Origin: Adiantum capillus-veneris
Lineage: Eukaryota; Streptophyta; Polypodiopsida; Polypodiales; Pteridaceae
DNA: 64,000 bases
Direction: 5' to 3'
NCBI GenBank assembly: GCA_014529385.2
Contig: CM043952.1
Location: forward strand, 63,354,870 to 63,418,869
Made by a program: the position numbers and the translations under genes. Shown in pieces: positions 48,466-61,053 of this stretch; positions within the stretch are counted from its first letter, which is position 1, and every line of letters starts with the position of its first letter. The notes under the pieces were generated by a model. The model had not been told where the DNA came from and did not search any database. It was given only the letters and a program-made list of their open reading frames with translations.

Positions 48466-49282
48466 CTACCACATCCGTAAGCGCAAGAGACAAGCGATGT
48501 CTATGCTATCTTCAGGTGGTGGCGCACATGGCCTTTTTTTGCGACGTTGGACCCTGGCCATCCCGCCACCTACGTACGCTCCCCCTGTTGCTCGGTTTTG
48601 TAAAAAATTCACCCCGGCGGCTCCCTTTCCCCGGCCATTGGGTGCTTGATTCGTAGAGGTTTTGTGTGTGCGGACAATATGAACTTCCTCTAACACCTCA
48701 TCTCCCTCTATCATCCGATCTTTCTCCTTAGTGAAGCTGGGCTCTTGCAAGAGGACGCGTGCCATAGATGCTTTAGTCTGCTTATCAACCTCTTTGAGAA
48801 CTTCAATTGATTCCTCCAATATGGTCACAAAGAGGTTTTTGGCTGGCCTTTTCCTTTAATTTTTCCTTCTTAATGCCCTCAGGAACAAGTAAGACCAGAA
48901 CCATGTCCCAAGAAATGAATTGGGTACCTATGTACCCCATGCTCAAGTCTAGGAGGTCATCCTCATCCTCTATCCTGCAGTCCCGTTCAGTGAGCCCTTT
49001 AATAAACCTCAACAAGCAAAAGCGAAAGTTTTTGTTGGCTACATAGATGTGTTTGAGGAAAACCACTGGCAACCACACCTTATCAGATCCCTCAAACAGT
49101 ATGGCATATTCTTCCATGTGCAGCGTCCTGTAGTCAAGGAAGATTTGGAATGCCTTTGCATGCAAGTTGGCAGTGGCTTGCATATTGATCGTCCCTTCAA
49201 ACACGCTGACTAGTTCATGTGCTCGATCTGCAAGTCCTACCTTTTTTAGTTGCATGAGAAGTGTATCACAAGATGTTGACAT
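48466..49282 (-). CDS. unrecognised minus-strand gene candidate, probably frameshifted
   Basis: A frame of 159 codons starts at 49282 (MSTSCDTLLMQLKKVGLADR) and ends at 48803. A second frame, overlapping its end, continues to 48466 with EESIEVLKEVDKQTKASMA. A one-base shift near 48830 would join them into about 270 codons. The first part looks like a folded helical domain (HAKAFQIFLDYRTLHMEEYA, RFCLLRFIKGLTERDC), the second is charged. A TATA box (TATATAAG, minus) lies about 90 bases upstream at 49369-49376, which is proper promoter spacing. No known domain is visible. It may be a low-copy gene, a captured fragment or a gag-like ORF. Confidence 0.4.
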
Positions 49283-49784
49283 GGGTTTGTTCGTGAAGAA
49301 GATGGGAAGAGAGCTTAGAGATAGAGTTTTGTGAATGTGAGAAATGAAGTGTAAAACCTAAAAAGTCACTTATATACCCAAGTTCACTTTTTAAAAAGCA
49401 CTTAAAATTAACATCAAATTAACCTAAACCTATAATTTTTTAACAAAATCACGCGACAAAGCATTGAAAGACATCAACACTAAAAGCATTCACCTTCCAA
49501 ATCAAAGAAATTGCACATTTCAATCAAAATCTTGAATAAATTGAGAATCAACAAGTATGCGCAGAAACGAGATTCAAAACACCATATGCATCAATGGGAG
49601 CAAAATCCGCATCAGTTACAAGGTTTTACAAAAATACATCGTGGAAACGTAATGTTCTCACACAAAAAGCTCTTCTCTTTTCTGGAACGAACAACCTTTT
49701 TGTTGATTACAAAGAGGTATTGCTTGAGCAAGGTATATCTGAGATTAAGATACTCACGAAGATGACTAAGGTGCCAGTCATTAT

Positions 49785-50640
49785 TCACTGAGATGTGTGC
49801 ACTGCATCGTCATGGAGACAAATTTGTAGGTCAACTGATTCTCTAGCAGCAACATCAGAGTCTAGTGTCTCCCATTCTCCCATCGTCAGCTTCCATCTTC
49901 TGTAGGGAAAGACCATTGACAATATTTGCTTTGCAATATGGTATCTGAAAACCACATTCTCAACAACTACAGAGCACTTGATTCTATCTCCTTGGTGGTT
50001 AACCACCTTAGTCTCCCATCTAGTTGCAAGGAAGCCGTTGATTGTACTTCCCCCTTTGCAAGTCCACATTGTTGGTGTCTCATGAACACTCTGCAATCAT
50101 AAGATATACACAAACACATAGACATATACCATGTTACCGTTGCTTTGTGGGAACCATAGGTGCACTTCATTAATGCATGCACATCCTCCTTGATTCTCCT
50201 TTTGGTTGCTGCAATCAAGGCACTATCTAGCTTAAGCCATTTCAAAATCTGCAAGGTTGGCAATTGAACCGGTGAAAGATTACCATACCCATTTTGCCTA
50301 GGCATTACATAAGTATGGTTATAATTTTTTTTTTCGTGAGGCAAGCTTAGAGGATGGACAACCAACATAGAGCAACTTGCTAAGGTTAGCGTGGATGGCC
50401 TCAATAGCTCCTATGATGGACTCTATTGGCTCCCACTCTACAAAATCGGATGGGAAAACATCTGCAAACATGAACAAGCAATGGAAATCTTACAGTCATC
50501 AAAGCAACATATATAGAAAAAATACAAAATAGACAGGAACTTGACAAAGGAGTGAAATTAAAGTTTGTAGGAAACCTCGATGGAGCCAATGTTGTCTGTA
50601 GCTTCAGTTGTGAATCAACATACACATGTTGCACCTTTGC
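49785..50640 (-). CDS. unrecognised minus-strand coding-like segments
   Basis: On the minus strand several adjoining stretches look protein-coding: KVQHVYVDSQLKLQTTLAPS (50636-50577), DFVEWEPIESIIGAIEAIHA after an acceptor-like TTTGCAG near 50463, NLSPVQLPTLQILKWLKLD and KRRIKEDVHALMKCTYGSHK (about 50280-50140), then TMWTCKGGSTINGFLATRWE to WKLTMGEWETLDSDVAARES (50096-49785). Between the last two is a 47-base GTAACA...TTGCAG block that would be spliced in frame but is shorter than normal plant introns. I cannot name the family; the GGSTINGFL stretch weakly recalls endonuclease/exonuclease/phosphatase proteins. A decayed gene is likely. Confidence 0.3.
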
Positions 50641-50934
50641 AAGCTTCTTTTCATCTTAAGTTTGCTTAAACTCCATGATTCTTCCCTTTCAATAGTGTGC
50701 TCAAGAAGCCATGTGGCTCCTTGAAACCTTGTGTGCACCTCTTGAGCTAGGCTGCATTATTACCCACATCAATCGTTTGAACTCCATCGTCACCCAACAT
50801 CCACTATCGTCTTGTACATTGTTGCGTGAAATGGAGTCAATGACACTTCTAGGTCGTCGAGTACTTGATGATGCCATGGGGAAGAGTGGCACAACGTGAA
50901 AACAAGCACTTATGATTAATCTATGCACATCCAT

Positions 50935-51825
<891 letters not shown>

Positions 51826-51849
51826 TCACGACTGTCCCCAACTAAGGTA

Positions 51850-52141
51850 GTTCACCCTATTGCACATTTTCAATATATGATTATTTTATCGTTGACAAGA
51901 GACGTTCAATCTCTGAGTACGTGGGTGCGTAGATGCGTGTGTGCGCGGTGCGGTGTAATGAGTGCGGGGAAGGGGAGGAACACAAGACAGTGTGGGTGGA
52001 GAAACCTCTTGAACTAACTCAGTGTATGAGTGAGGTGCTCCTTATTCTTATATATAGAAAGAATAAGGAAGTGTGTATACACAATGGGCGGTCGGACACT
52101 GAATGTCCGGACTAAGCAAAAGACAGAGCACCTTTATCCCA
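51850..52141 (-). repeat. 3' LTR (left edge unknown) of a copia element
   Basis: On the minus strand the polypurine-like CAGTGGGAGATTT (52142-52156) is followed by TGGGATAAAGGTGC, the usual copia end layout. A TATATATAAG box (minus) lies near 52050-52060, and GTCCGGAC...GTCCGACC forms an inverted pair just downstream of the start. Confidence 0.55.
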
Positions 52142-52205
52142 AAAATCTCCCACTGAAAGGCAATGCGCCGATAAGTGAGGCCTACTAGCTAAACTTACTA
52201 GTATG

Positions 52206-52347
52206 TACAAGAAACTAGGTGAGAGACTCTCTCAACCTATGTCCACTGGCTCACTCTATTGATGTACACGCAGTCCTACAAGAAACTAGGTGAGAGACTC
52301 TCTCAACCTATGTCCACTGGCTCACTCTATTGATGTACACGCAGTCA
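52206..52347. repeat. 71-bp perfect tandem duplication
   Basis: TACAAGAAACTAGGTGAG...GTACACGCAGTC is repeated exactly with a 71-bp period (52206 and 52277). Confidence 0.95.
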
Positions 52348-52739
52348 TATCGACTCTTGTGGTAGGGGAGTGTGCAAAGCTCCACGAAGCATCATGCTAG
52401 TGTCAGTCACCATACGACTGACTATCCCGACTGCAAATGCTCCCATTGCAGCTATTAGATCGGGCCTTGACACTAAAAAGTCGAACATGACATGCCCGAA
52501 CGCTGAAAAATCTGCACAAACCTGGCTGTACTCACCTCCCCTGCGCTATCTACAATCACTACATCATCAAGACTACCCATCGTGTATGGATATGACAACA
52601 TCGACACTGTGGGGAAGCTACATCCCTCTCACCTATAGACAAAACTGTGCATCGTGGTATCAACTCATTAGCCTCTAGCATGAGCATGTCAGAAAACCCC
52701 ATATCTGTCAGCTCTATATGTGTCTCTAGGGAGAAGGCC

Positions 52740-53620
52740 TGCTCTACCTCTGCCTACACAAAGTCTGACAACACCTGCTTGTCTCACTAGAGCACTGCCG
52801 CTCTATCTCTGTCTCTACAGAGTCTACTGGCACGTCCTGCGTAGCTAAATGCTCTGTCTCTTGGGCATGATGGAGATCATTGGCAAAAGAGACACGTCTC
52901 GTCTCTCGCTCAAAGCATGCCAGCAACAAAACCGAGACTATGTTGTCTCGTACCTCCAGACACATGCATAGGATATACCAGGCCGTTGCAAGCTCCTCAT
53001 CTGGCAATCACTAATGAACCACAATGCATATGGAAAGAGTGCTCTCTAAGCAGTATCTGACAACCAATGTCTGCTATTTGTCTCACTGATATCAAGCTCT
53101 ATCTCTGTTGAGGAACATAGCGCACATGTCGTAGCGTAGGCAAAGACAAACAAATGTCACCTGCACCCTCTATGTCAAACACTGAACCATCGGCCAAGTG
53201 CGCACAACCAAGTCTCTCACTAGAAAATGTGTTGAACCACTCACGACATGGTGTGATCTGGAAAGCAACATCGCTATCTAGTAACCACTGTGGAGAAATG
53301 TGCTATCCATAGACAAATTTGCAAGAGGTACACTCGAGGCAAGCATGACACCACCGTTACCGGCATAGACTACCACTGGAACTGCCTCTCTAGCCTGTGT
53401 CAAAGCCGTATCTGCACTATGCATACATCTCTACTATTGCCTCATACGTCCAAAACAACGACATCTAATGTGCCCTGTGTGATCGCATGCCAACAATGCA
53501 AGTATCGGCAAGAACGAGACCGCCATCTCTCAAAAGTTAGCATAGTGGACTCTTCACTGTCACACATATCTGCAACTATAACTGAATGGCTAAGAACCAA
53601 AGTATGGTGAGATGGGAAAA
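52740..53620 (-). pseudogene. Ty1/copia Gag end and protease fragment
   Basis: Minus-strand reading from about 53300: the copia protease block with DSDVAFQITPCREWF, LADGSVFDIEGAGDI, LPTLRHVRYVP and LISVRQI, matching the usual DSGAS..MTP..EWF, VRHVP and LISV(G)QL order. The catalytic DSG is DSD. Upstream (53440-53500) a CCHC-like knuckle is recognisable only across a frame change (CDHTGHIRC). The next segment, KGLVYPMHV-like (52970-53040), fits the pre-integrase region. Integrase and reverse transcriptase are absent: only about 0.9 kb separates the protease from the 3' LTR. It is an internally deleted, dead element. Confidence 0.7.
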
Positions 53621-54924
53621 ATCTGGCAAAATCTCCCCTATAAACTGAGAAGAAACTCTAGTACAATCTCAACCATAAACCATGCCAAAATGGCAACAAA
53701 GTGAGAGGTAACTCGATCACTACATAATGCTCAAAAGCATGATCAATCGCATCAAAACCGATGCTCACATATGCATAAAAAAACTCCTCAACGTGCAAAC
53801 TCTGCAAGCATAAACTAGGACAACTGCTCAACCGAGCGTAAAGCGCATAACCATATACGCATGTAGAGAGCAAACTAGCTCAAAACTCATCCCACAAGAA
53901 AAACTGCCTACAAATATATGCAAAAACCTGTGAAACATGTGACTGCTTGTCTGTAGCCACATAAGCATACGCTATCCTCACTCCTGGGAGAGTGGATACA
54001 AGAACACTAAATTGGGTCCAAGCTGACAAAACCTGTCAAAGTGAGAGTAAAACACTCGATCACTGTTAAAGTGGGAATCTGGCTTGACCACTAAACCATC
54101 AGAGAGCAAAATGTGAATACGCATAAACCATGGCGAGAATCTGGGAAAAATTATGCAAAGTTTCCCTTGGAAATTGAGCAAAAACTCAAAAAAGTCTCAC
54201 CAAATCACATAAAGAACAGGCACACAATGTCTCAGTAAATAGATCCACAAATGGTCTACATGCAATACCAAAAGCCTGGCAAACTAGCTCACTCCTGACC
54301 GAGTGGCTCTATGGACATATACCTGTCCAAAAACACCGGTAAACCTGCAAACTTGCTACTTGCGAGCTATACCAAGCTCAAGCTGTATCCACAAATGCAT
54401 ACATAGCATGAAACTGCACAAGACCGTGCAAAAAACTGCTCTCTAGTGCTCCACACAAGCTGCACTCCAAACTGTGAGCAAAATCGTTGGAAAATTGGCA
54501 ACTACTACCTCATCAATTGGTACACACGTTGATCAAAAACGCCGTCCAAGAGCTATGTGCGCTCAAGGAAAAACTTCCTCCGGAATGGGCCATCGGAGCC
54601 GAAAATGTTGGTATGTGCCGTTGAAACCAAAATTGGAGAAAATCGCCGAAGTAAAAAAATCATCGTCGATGCCGTATTCCATCACCGAGCGGAAGTGTGC
54701 TTGCCAAATAGTCGCAAATCGGTGTCAAAACCGATGTGTCGAGCCGTCAGCGCGACGCCGTAGAAGAACACGTTGAGACGCCAGTGGTCCTTGCATAAAA
54801 TCAATGATGGCCAATGAAAAATGAAGATACTCTCCAAATCCTACTCATATTACAAGTACATTGAAAGGCTTGGTGGCTGACAGTGCCTATATGAGGCGCC
54901 TATGATGGAAGGTGGCTTTGAGAA
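53621..54924 (-). other. upstream part of the copia element, decayed
   Basis: Presumed gag and leader of the copia element by position. I see no clear gag domain; repeated near-copies of phrases such as CTCGATCACT and GAGCAAAAT suggest local duplication. It ends where LTR sequence of the gypsy element begins. Confidence 0.35.
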
Positions 54925-55070
54925 CTCAGGGTTACTGCTTAAAGGATTCTTCATCCTACTACCCATTATATAAGCCCCTAGCCTTCCATATCAAGAATCC
55001 CTTGTCCACACCTAGAAGCCATCCCTTGGCCTGGGTCTGTGACCATCCTGGGTTTGCCCTTGGACTTACA
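54925..55070 (-). repeat. truncated 3' LTR of the chromodomain gypsy element
   Basis: Matches 60895-61053 (CATCCTACTACCCATTATATAAGCCCC...; ending TGGACTTACA). Homology stops to the left at about 54925. Confidence 0.75.
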
Positions 55071-55090
55071 TTACTTAATACTTCCCCCTT

Positions 55091-56200
55091 GGAGAAGCTT
55101 TTCCTCCTTGAAAACAAAAGTGGGCAACTTCTTCTTAAGAACACTAATGTTTTCCCAAGTGGCACCTTGGTTGGTCTTTCCACTTGACTAACACTTGTTG
55201 ATGCACATGATGACAAGTACGTAAACCATGATATTCTAAGACGTGTTTAGGCTCATGCGGTTAGGCTAGAGGTTCAATGAAATCAATTGAAATATGTTGG
55301 TCAATCACATTGTCATCCCCATGTAAGCGTTTATGACTCGCATGAAATACCACATGAATACAAGAGTGTGAAGGTAATGAGAGTTTGTAAGCCCTATCAC
55401 TAACTTTCTTGAGTATCTTGAAAGGTGCACAATTCTCAAAAGATAATTTAGGAGTTGGACCAGCCTTCAAATTGGACCAATCTTCAAACTTTCTAAATGC
55501 TTTGGGAAATGCAAAAATACCTCTTCTCCTTTCATGATAAACTTCTCGATGTTTCTCATTAGTATACTTCTTATACTGATATTGTGCTTCTTGAACATTT
55601 TGACGAGCTGTTTCAACATTTCCACGTGGTCCTTGCAAAATCCTTGACCTATTGAAGCTTTTCAGTCACCAGCCCCACCGTAACTGGTGACCTAGGTTGA
55701 AAACCGTACAAGAGCATGAAAGGACTAAAACCAGTCGTCGTTACATGCTTAGCACTAATGTAATCAAATTCAAGAATAGGGGGATAGTCTTCCCAATATG
55801 ATTTCTTCTTGCAAACGTATGCTTGTATCATATCCTATAGTACTTGATTGACCCTTTAAGTCTGACCATCCATTTTAGAATGCTCTACTATACTTAGGTT
55901 GAGTTGTGTACCCAATCATTTAAATATGCCATTCAAAAGTGACTGTTAAACTTGGGATCATGATCAATTACAATGTTACTTGGAAATCCACACAAGCGGT
56001 AATAATGGTCCACAAATAACCTAGCTATCTCTGGAGTCTTAATGGTTGGCTTAGTTAGAATAAACTTGCAAAGTTTAGTCAACCGGTCTTCTACCACCAC
56101 CCATACCAAGTCATGACGTCGTACAGTGGTTGGTAAACCCCGAATGAAATCCATAGAGATAATTTTCCATTTACCATTAGGAATTTCCAATGGATGCAAG
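55091..56200 (-). pseudogene. gypsy integrase and chromodomain
   Basis: Minus frame 56199-55933 is the integrase core: WKIISMDFIRGLP (first catalytic Asp), WVVVEDRLTKLCKF, GFPSNIVIDHDPKF (second Asp). The 55831-55649 frame continues with KSYWEDYPPILEFDY and FSPFMLLYGFQP, and the 55638-55261 frame has the C-terminal domain (KKVSDRAYKLSLPS, HVVFHASHKRLHG). Beyond a frame change, 55260-55090 reads LRTCHHVHQQVLVKWKDQP, a chromodomain, and ends FQGGKASPRGK at the polypurine tract. The integrase inserts element DNA and the chromodomain targets chromatin. Multiple frame breaks show it is inactive. Confidence 0.85.
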
Positions 56201-56907
56201 GTCCCTCCTACCTTGAGGTGCTCTACTAATTTATTGACTTGATATTTCTAGTAATGTAAGACGTAGTCTTGAAGATAGCCATATAAACCTGGCCACTAGA
56301 ACTATCATTGTACAAGAGTGTAAGTCTTCTTATTGACCGGGTTCCCTACACTTGGACTATGGTGACATTCATAAAGGATGCGGCACCAAATGTCCACATC
56401 CATCGGTACACACTCCCCTTGTGGAGTAGATACCCATTATCTATGGAGAAATTCTTCCATCACTGTAACTCATCATTCAAGAGTGGAGAACCAAGTGTGG
56501 AGGTCAAAGACGCACTACCAACATTGGAGTGAGAAGAATCCCTTGCACATGGCTCCACACTTTGAAGTATGCTTCATCATGCTCACATTTGCCCTTAAGA
56601 GGTTCAAAAAACTCGCTTCATATCTTTGTAAAAGAAGAGAGTTGATCTCAAGTATTTGACTGAGAGAATCATCTCCCACATTATATCATCCTTTATGATA
56701 CTGGAGCTTTGCAAAATACTACTGAAGAATCTCATCTCATGTGGCCTTTTGACCCTTCAAATCATATTGTGGTGTAAATCATTTTATGCTTTCATAGTCA
56801 AACACAATCTCAAACTGTGCCCCATACATATAATGGTGCCAAGTTTTCAAATTTTACACTATTGCATAGAGTTCTCCTTCATAACAAAATAATTCTTCTA
56901 GGCTGAA
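56201..56907 (-). pseudogene. RNase H/connection region of the gypsy element, decayed
   Basis: By position this joins reverse transcriptase to integrase. Short recognisable phrases on the minus strand (e.g. LLHKGSVYRW near 56410-56445, typical of the stretch before the integrase zinc finger) are separated by stops. Confidence 0.5.
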
Positions 56908-57720
56908 TCAAGCTTCTTGCTTTTGAATGCAATTGACCTTCCCTTTTGTAGAAGGACTGCTCCAATAGATAGAATATTGACATCCATTTCTAAAACAAAT
57001 GGCTTCCAAGGATTTACAATAGCTAAAATAGAAACTATAGCTAATTTCATCCTTGACTATGTCAATACTTTGTTGTTGGGATGTACTCCATTGAAAAGTT
57101 TTCCCATCGGCCTTCAATTGGTATGTCATCGAAACCGCAATATGAGTGTAATTTTGAATGAACCTTAAAAGAAAATTGCAAATCCCAAGAAAATTTGAAG
57201 CTCTTCAAGATTTTTGGGAGAGGGCCACCTCCAAATGGAATCCACTTGGATTGATCCATCTGTAGCCCGTCACCTAAAATAACATGTCCTAAATAGTGAA
57301 TCTCCTCCTTGAGAAAATCACACTTTGATTCTTTGGCATATAACTTATGTTCTTGTAGCAAGTCAAACACGTGCTTCAAATGTTGTAAATGCTCTTCTTC
57401 AAAAGCACATATATGAGAATGTAATTGAGAAAAAAATTAACAAGCTTGCCCAAATATGGTCTCAAGACACTGTCCATCAGTGTCATGAAAGTAGCTGGTG
57501 CATTGGTCAACCCAAAGGGCATAACCAAAAACTCATAATGTCCAAACTGTGCTTGAAATGTAGTTCTAGCTGTATCCACAAGCCTATACGTACTTGATGA
57601 TACCTTGACCGTAAAGAAAATTTTGTAAAGATGCAATTGTGGGTGAGCTTATCAAATATCTCATACAATCTTAGAAATGGGTACTTGTTCTTAACAATAA
57701 CCGTATTCAATTCCTAATAA
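56908..57720 (-). pseudogene. gypsy reverse transcriptase, inactivated
   Basis: Minus frames carry the order FDKLTHNCIFTKFSLRSRYHQ (motif A region; the usual D is S), TFQAQFGHYEFLVMPFGLTN (motif B), FFLNYILIY at about 57400-57435 where active enzymes have FLDDILVY, then HVFDLLQEHKLYAKESKCDF and FLKEEIHYLGHVI. The catalytic Asp pair is NY, so it cannot work. The enzyme copies element RNA to DNA in active relatives. Confidence 0.88.
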
Positions 57721-59770
57721 TCTACACACGTGCATGCTACTGGCTTTTTTTTTCATCAATAAAATGGGATAAGCCCATGTAGGATAACTAGGTTGTATAA
57801 AACCTCATTTGAGATAATTAGCAAGCTGACACTCACCTCAACAGCCTCAGAATGGCTCATTCTGTAGAGTGGTTTATTTACTAGTTTACTACATAAAGCC
57901 ACGTCTATACCATGCTGCACAACCCGTGTCGGCGGTAACCATGGTGGTAAATCATCTAGAAATATGTCTTTATATTCAATTAATAATTCTTTTAGCTTAT
58001 TAAAAACATTTTCTTGTTCAAGAGAGAGAGAGAAGTACCCATAGATGGAATAGAAGAGAGAGAAGCACGCAATGTTGAGGAATTGTGTAGTAAAACATTA
58101 TCAACATTTGAAATAAAATGACACATGGAGTGACACAAAACAACTTCTTCTATAACATTATGATAAGTGAGATTCATAAGCTCTACTGTACAAATGAGTG
58201 GCAAGGAAGGCACATCCTTCTCTCCTAATGGCACCAAGTGCACGCCATTGGATTCAAACATCAAACTGTTATGCTCATAGCTATTCTTGAGTGATGATCC
58301 TAGACTATGTAGCCACTCTCAAACCAGTACCACATCTGATCGCTCCATATTCATAACTTGGAAATTCAAGGACGTATGATACCTATGAATTTGTAGTGGA
58401 AAATGGTGGTTCATCATTGCTATCCTTTAACGGTGGGAACTCAAAGTTTGGGGCAACTTGAGCCATTTCACTAACTTGTGATTAATAAAAATGTGTGAAT
58501 CACCATCGTCCACCAAGATCCGCACCTTGTGCCCTTGGATGGAACCCATGCATATGAACTAGCTCATGTGGACCAAAGGTCATCTGGCACATGGAGGCTG
58601 TGATACAACATTCATGCACCACCTCGATGTGTGTTACCTCCACATTGAAGAAATAAGAGAGGCAACAACTACACCATGTGCACTAATCTTTTTTCCTTGG
58701 GCAACAAATTTTCCCTTGGGACAATTCTTTTTGCCGTGCCCTCCTCCAAAACATGTGAAACATAATTTTTCTTTTTTACTTGTCAAACTCTTCAGTAGAC
58801 AGAGGACCCCTTGGGTTCCTTGGAGGCCTTCGATGTAGTTTCTATAAACTTTCTTTTATTATGCCCATGTTGTGTGCATGCATTTGCATGTGTAGTGGCA
58901 AGCACACAATTATTATGCAGTGGTTTGTCATCGAGATTGTCATGTATATGAGCTTAGCCTTGCACTATAGCCTCCTCAAGCATCTTGGGATCCTGAGTCT
59001 TGACATGCTTCTTAAGCTCTAGTATCAGACCATGGATAAACCCACACACTTGTTGAAAGGTATCTAACCCCTCCATCTTGAGAATGACATTGCGGTAGTG
59101 CAAGATATACTCCAATAGTGTTTTATGTTGATGCATTGAATCCTTATCCCAAGCAAACCAATGTCTATCCGCTTCATTTATGGGTAGAAATTATTTTCTA
59201 AATACAGCCTCAAAGACTTCTCAAATCTATGTGTTATGATGCCCTTCTCCTTGAGAGACATCCACCATTTGTAGGCCTTGTCTTCTAAAATCCAACTTGT
59301 TTGCACTGCCTTGACTGCATCCAAAATGCATCTCAAATTGTGAATACCATCCCATTTATCAAGGAAGATATTCATCGTATATTTATTGCATTCTCTTTCC
59401 TCTCCCTTAAAAATCGGTGGTTTTGTTTTTTTTGAAAAATCCTCATCTCTTTTTGGGTGAGAGAGTGCAGAGAATTTGGATTGGGACCCTACCCCTGATT
59501 GGATCCCTGCTCCTGCATATACATGTCAGCGTATCCCTTGGTTTGCTGTTGCATATATTGCACTACTAAATTTGATAATTTAATGACATTTTCATTCAAA
59601 CATACAAAGTTATTCTCTAATATAGACATGCATGTTTGTAGTTCACGAAACTCTTGCATATCAAGTAACTCATAGCCATCATCCGACGCTAGTGCCACGT
59701 GGGTACCCTCCATGAGATTATCCAACAACAAGCCAAATTTCAAGTGGATTGGGTGCAAAATGCTCAAAAT
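57721..59770 (-). pseudogene. gypsy Gag, CCHC knuckle and protease
   Basis: From the right (minus): 59767-59489 (MSILHPIHLKFGLLLDNL..., Gag N-terminus), 59375-59178 (FLDKWDGIHNLRCILDAVKA, SWILEDKAYKWWMSLKEK: capsid), 59136-58954 (HQHKTLLEYILHYRNVILKM), the knuckle CFTCFGGGHGKKNC at about 58723-58766, and a protease start HKVRILVDDGDSHIFI near 58485-58530 (active proteases have D-S/T-G). A spacer with MFESNGVHLVPLGEKDVPSL (58264-57992) links to reverse transcriptase. Frames are broken throughout. Confidence 0.82.
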
Positions 59771-59990
59771 ACGTATAATTTATGTTAATGTCCAAATCCA
59801 TGGTGGTATCTGCTTGTTTGCAGTGCACGAAACTCTTGTATATCAAGTAGCTCATAGCCATCATCCGACGTTAGTGCCACGTGGGTACCCTCCATGAGAT
59901 TATCTGACTAAGCCAAAATCAGGTGGATTGGGTGCAAAATGCTCATAATCAAACATATGGTTCATGTTAATGTCCAAATCCATGGTGGTA
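59643..59990. repeat. 183-bp imperfect tandem duplication at the gag start
   Basis: CACGAAACTCTTGCATATCAAG at 59643 recurs at 59826 and homology runs on to ATCCATGGTGGTAT. It covers the Gag N-terminus and leader of the gypsy element. Confidence 0.85.
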
Positions 59991-59991
59991 T

Positions 59992-61053
59992 GTGTTGTGC
60001 TAGCAAGAGAAAAGATAATACCTTAGCTCAAAGACCGCCGGATGAATATCGAAGAACACTTGATACCAGTAGATTACTTGGCCATGCCAAATTGTAGATG
60101 TTGTTGATGTCAAAAACAAGGCATTAGCATTCTTCAAAAACACCTTGATGCTATGCCAAAAACAAGACCATAGCCTTCGAAAAAAGCACTTGATACTTTG
60201 CCAATTTGGTTTTAAGAACTCATCAAAATCACTTGGTAGCCAATAACTACATAGTTGTTTTGCAAAAATCACTTTGATGATTGCCTGAACTTGCATGAAT
60301 AAGTAGTCTAGTTTGTGTGCTTGTCAAATTCTCATTGTTGTCAAACCTCTTAACTCTATGCTAAGTAAACTTCAAAAAATTCCAACCCCATAAATTTTCA
60401 GTCCGTTCTGAAACTTCTCCAATTTTTGCAATCGGCTCGTTCTGTACTCCTTTGGAAGATTAATGTCCTTGGCTTGCCAAAATTTGCGAGGTTGATTAAT
60501 CTTCAAATAGATTAAGGGTGTATCTTGGGTGTGCATGCACTCTTAATTAATTAGATGGCCACTTAAAGCACTAGGGGCAGGGGCCGTTGAAGGTTTGAAA
60601 ACCTTTCAAGCTAGACTGTGGGCGGGTAGACATCAACACACTAGGAGAGAGAAATAGGGAGATCTTGGTGTGTGGTGCTCTCACTGTCAAGTGTATTCAA
60701 AGTAGCTGACTCCCTCCTTATTCCCAACACAAGGGTTAGCGCCGCACACGGCCACCTTCCACTTCTTCTTACTAGGCTCTACTGTTTCCCCACTCCATGG
60801 CATGCAAAAACATGCAAAAGGCATGAATAGACAAAGAGACTAGGCCCCCTTTCCCCCAGAACTCTAAGCTCAGATACTTGTGTGAAAACCCAAGGAATTG
60901 ATTGAAGGATTCTCCACCCTACTGCCTATTATATAAGCCCTTGCCCTTTCATATCTAGAATCCCCTGTCCACACCTAGCAACTTGCCCTTGGCCTTGGTC
61001 CGTGACCCCCCCCACCCCCCCCCCCCCCCCGCGGGTTTTCCTTTGGCCTTACA
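59992..61053 (-). repeat. 5' LTR of the chromodomain gypsy element
   Basis: The right end (61053, ...GGCCTTACA) is supported by homology to 55070. The left end is placed at TGTGTTGTGCTAGC (59992), where the gag leader duplication stops, and is tentative. It includes a poly-C run at about 61005-61030. Confidence 0.6.

Larger units (their letters stand above)
54925..61053 (-). mobile_element. nearly complete, inactivated chromodomain gypsy element
   Basis: Minus-strand element with a truncated 3' LTR (about 54925-55070), a polypurine tract (GGGGGAAGTATTAAGTAA, 55071-55090), coding region 55091-59770 and a 5' LTR ending at 61053. The LTR copies share TTATATAAGCCC, CCTTGTCCACACC and end CTTACA. 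The order gag, CCHC, protease, reverse transcriptase, RNase H region, integrase, chromodomain marks it as a gypsy chromovirus. Many stops. Confidence 0.82.
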
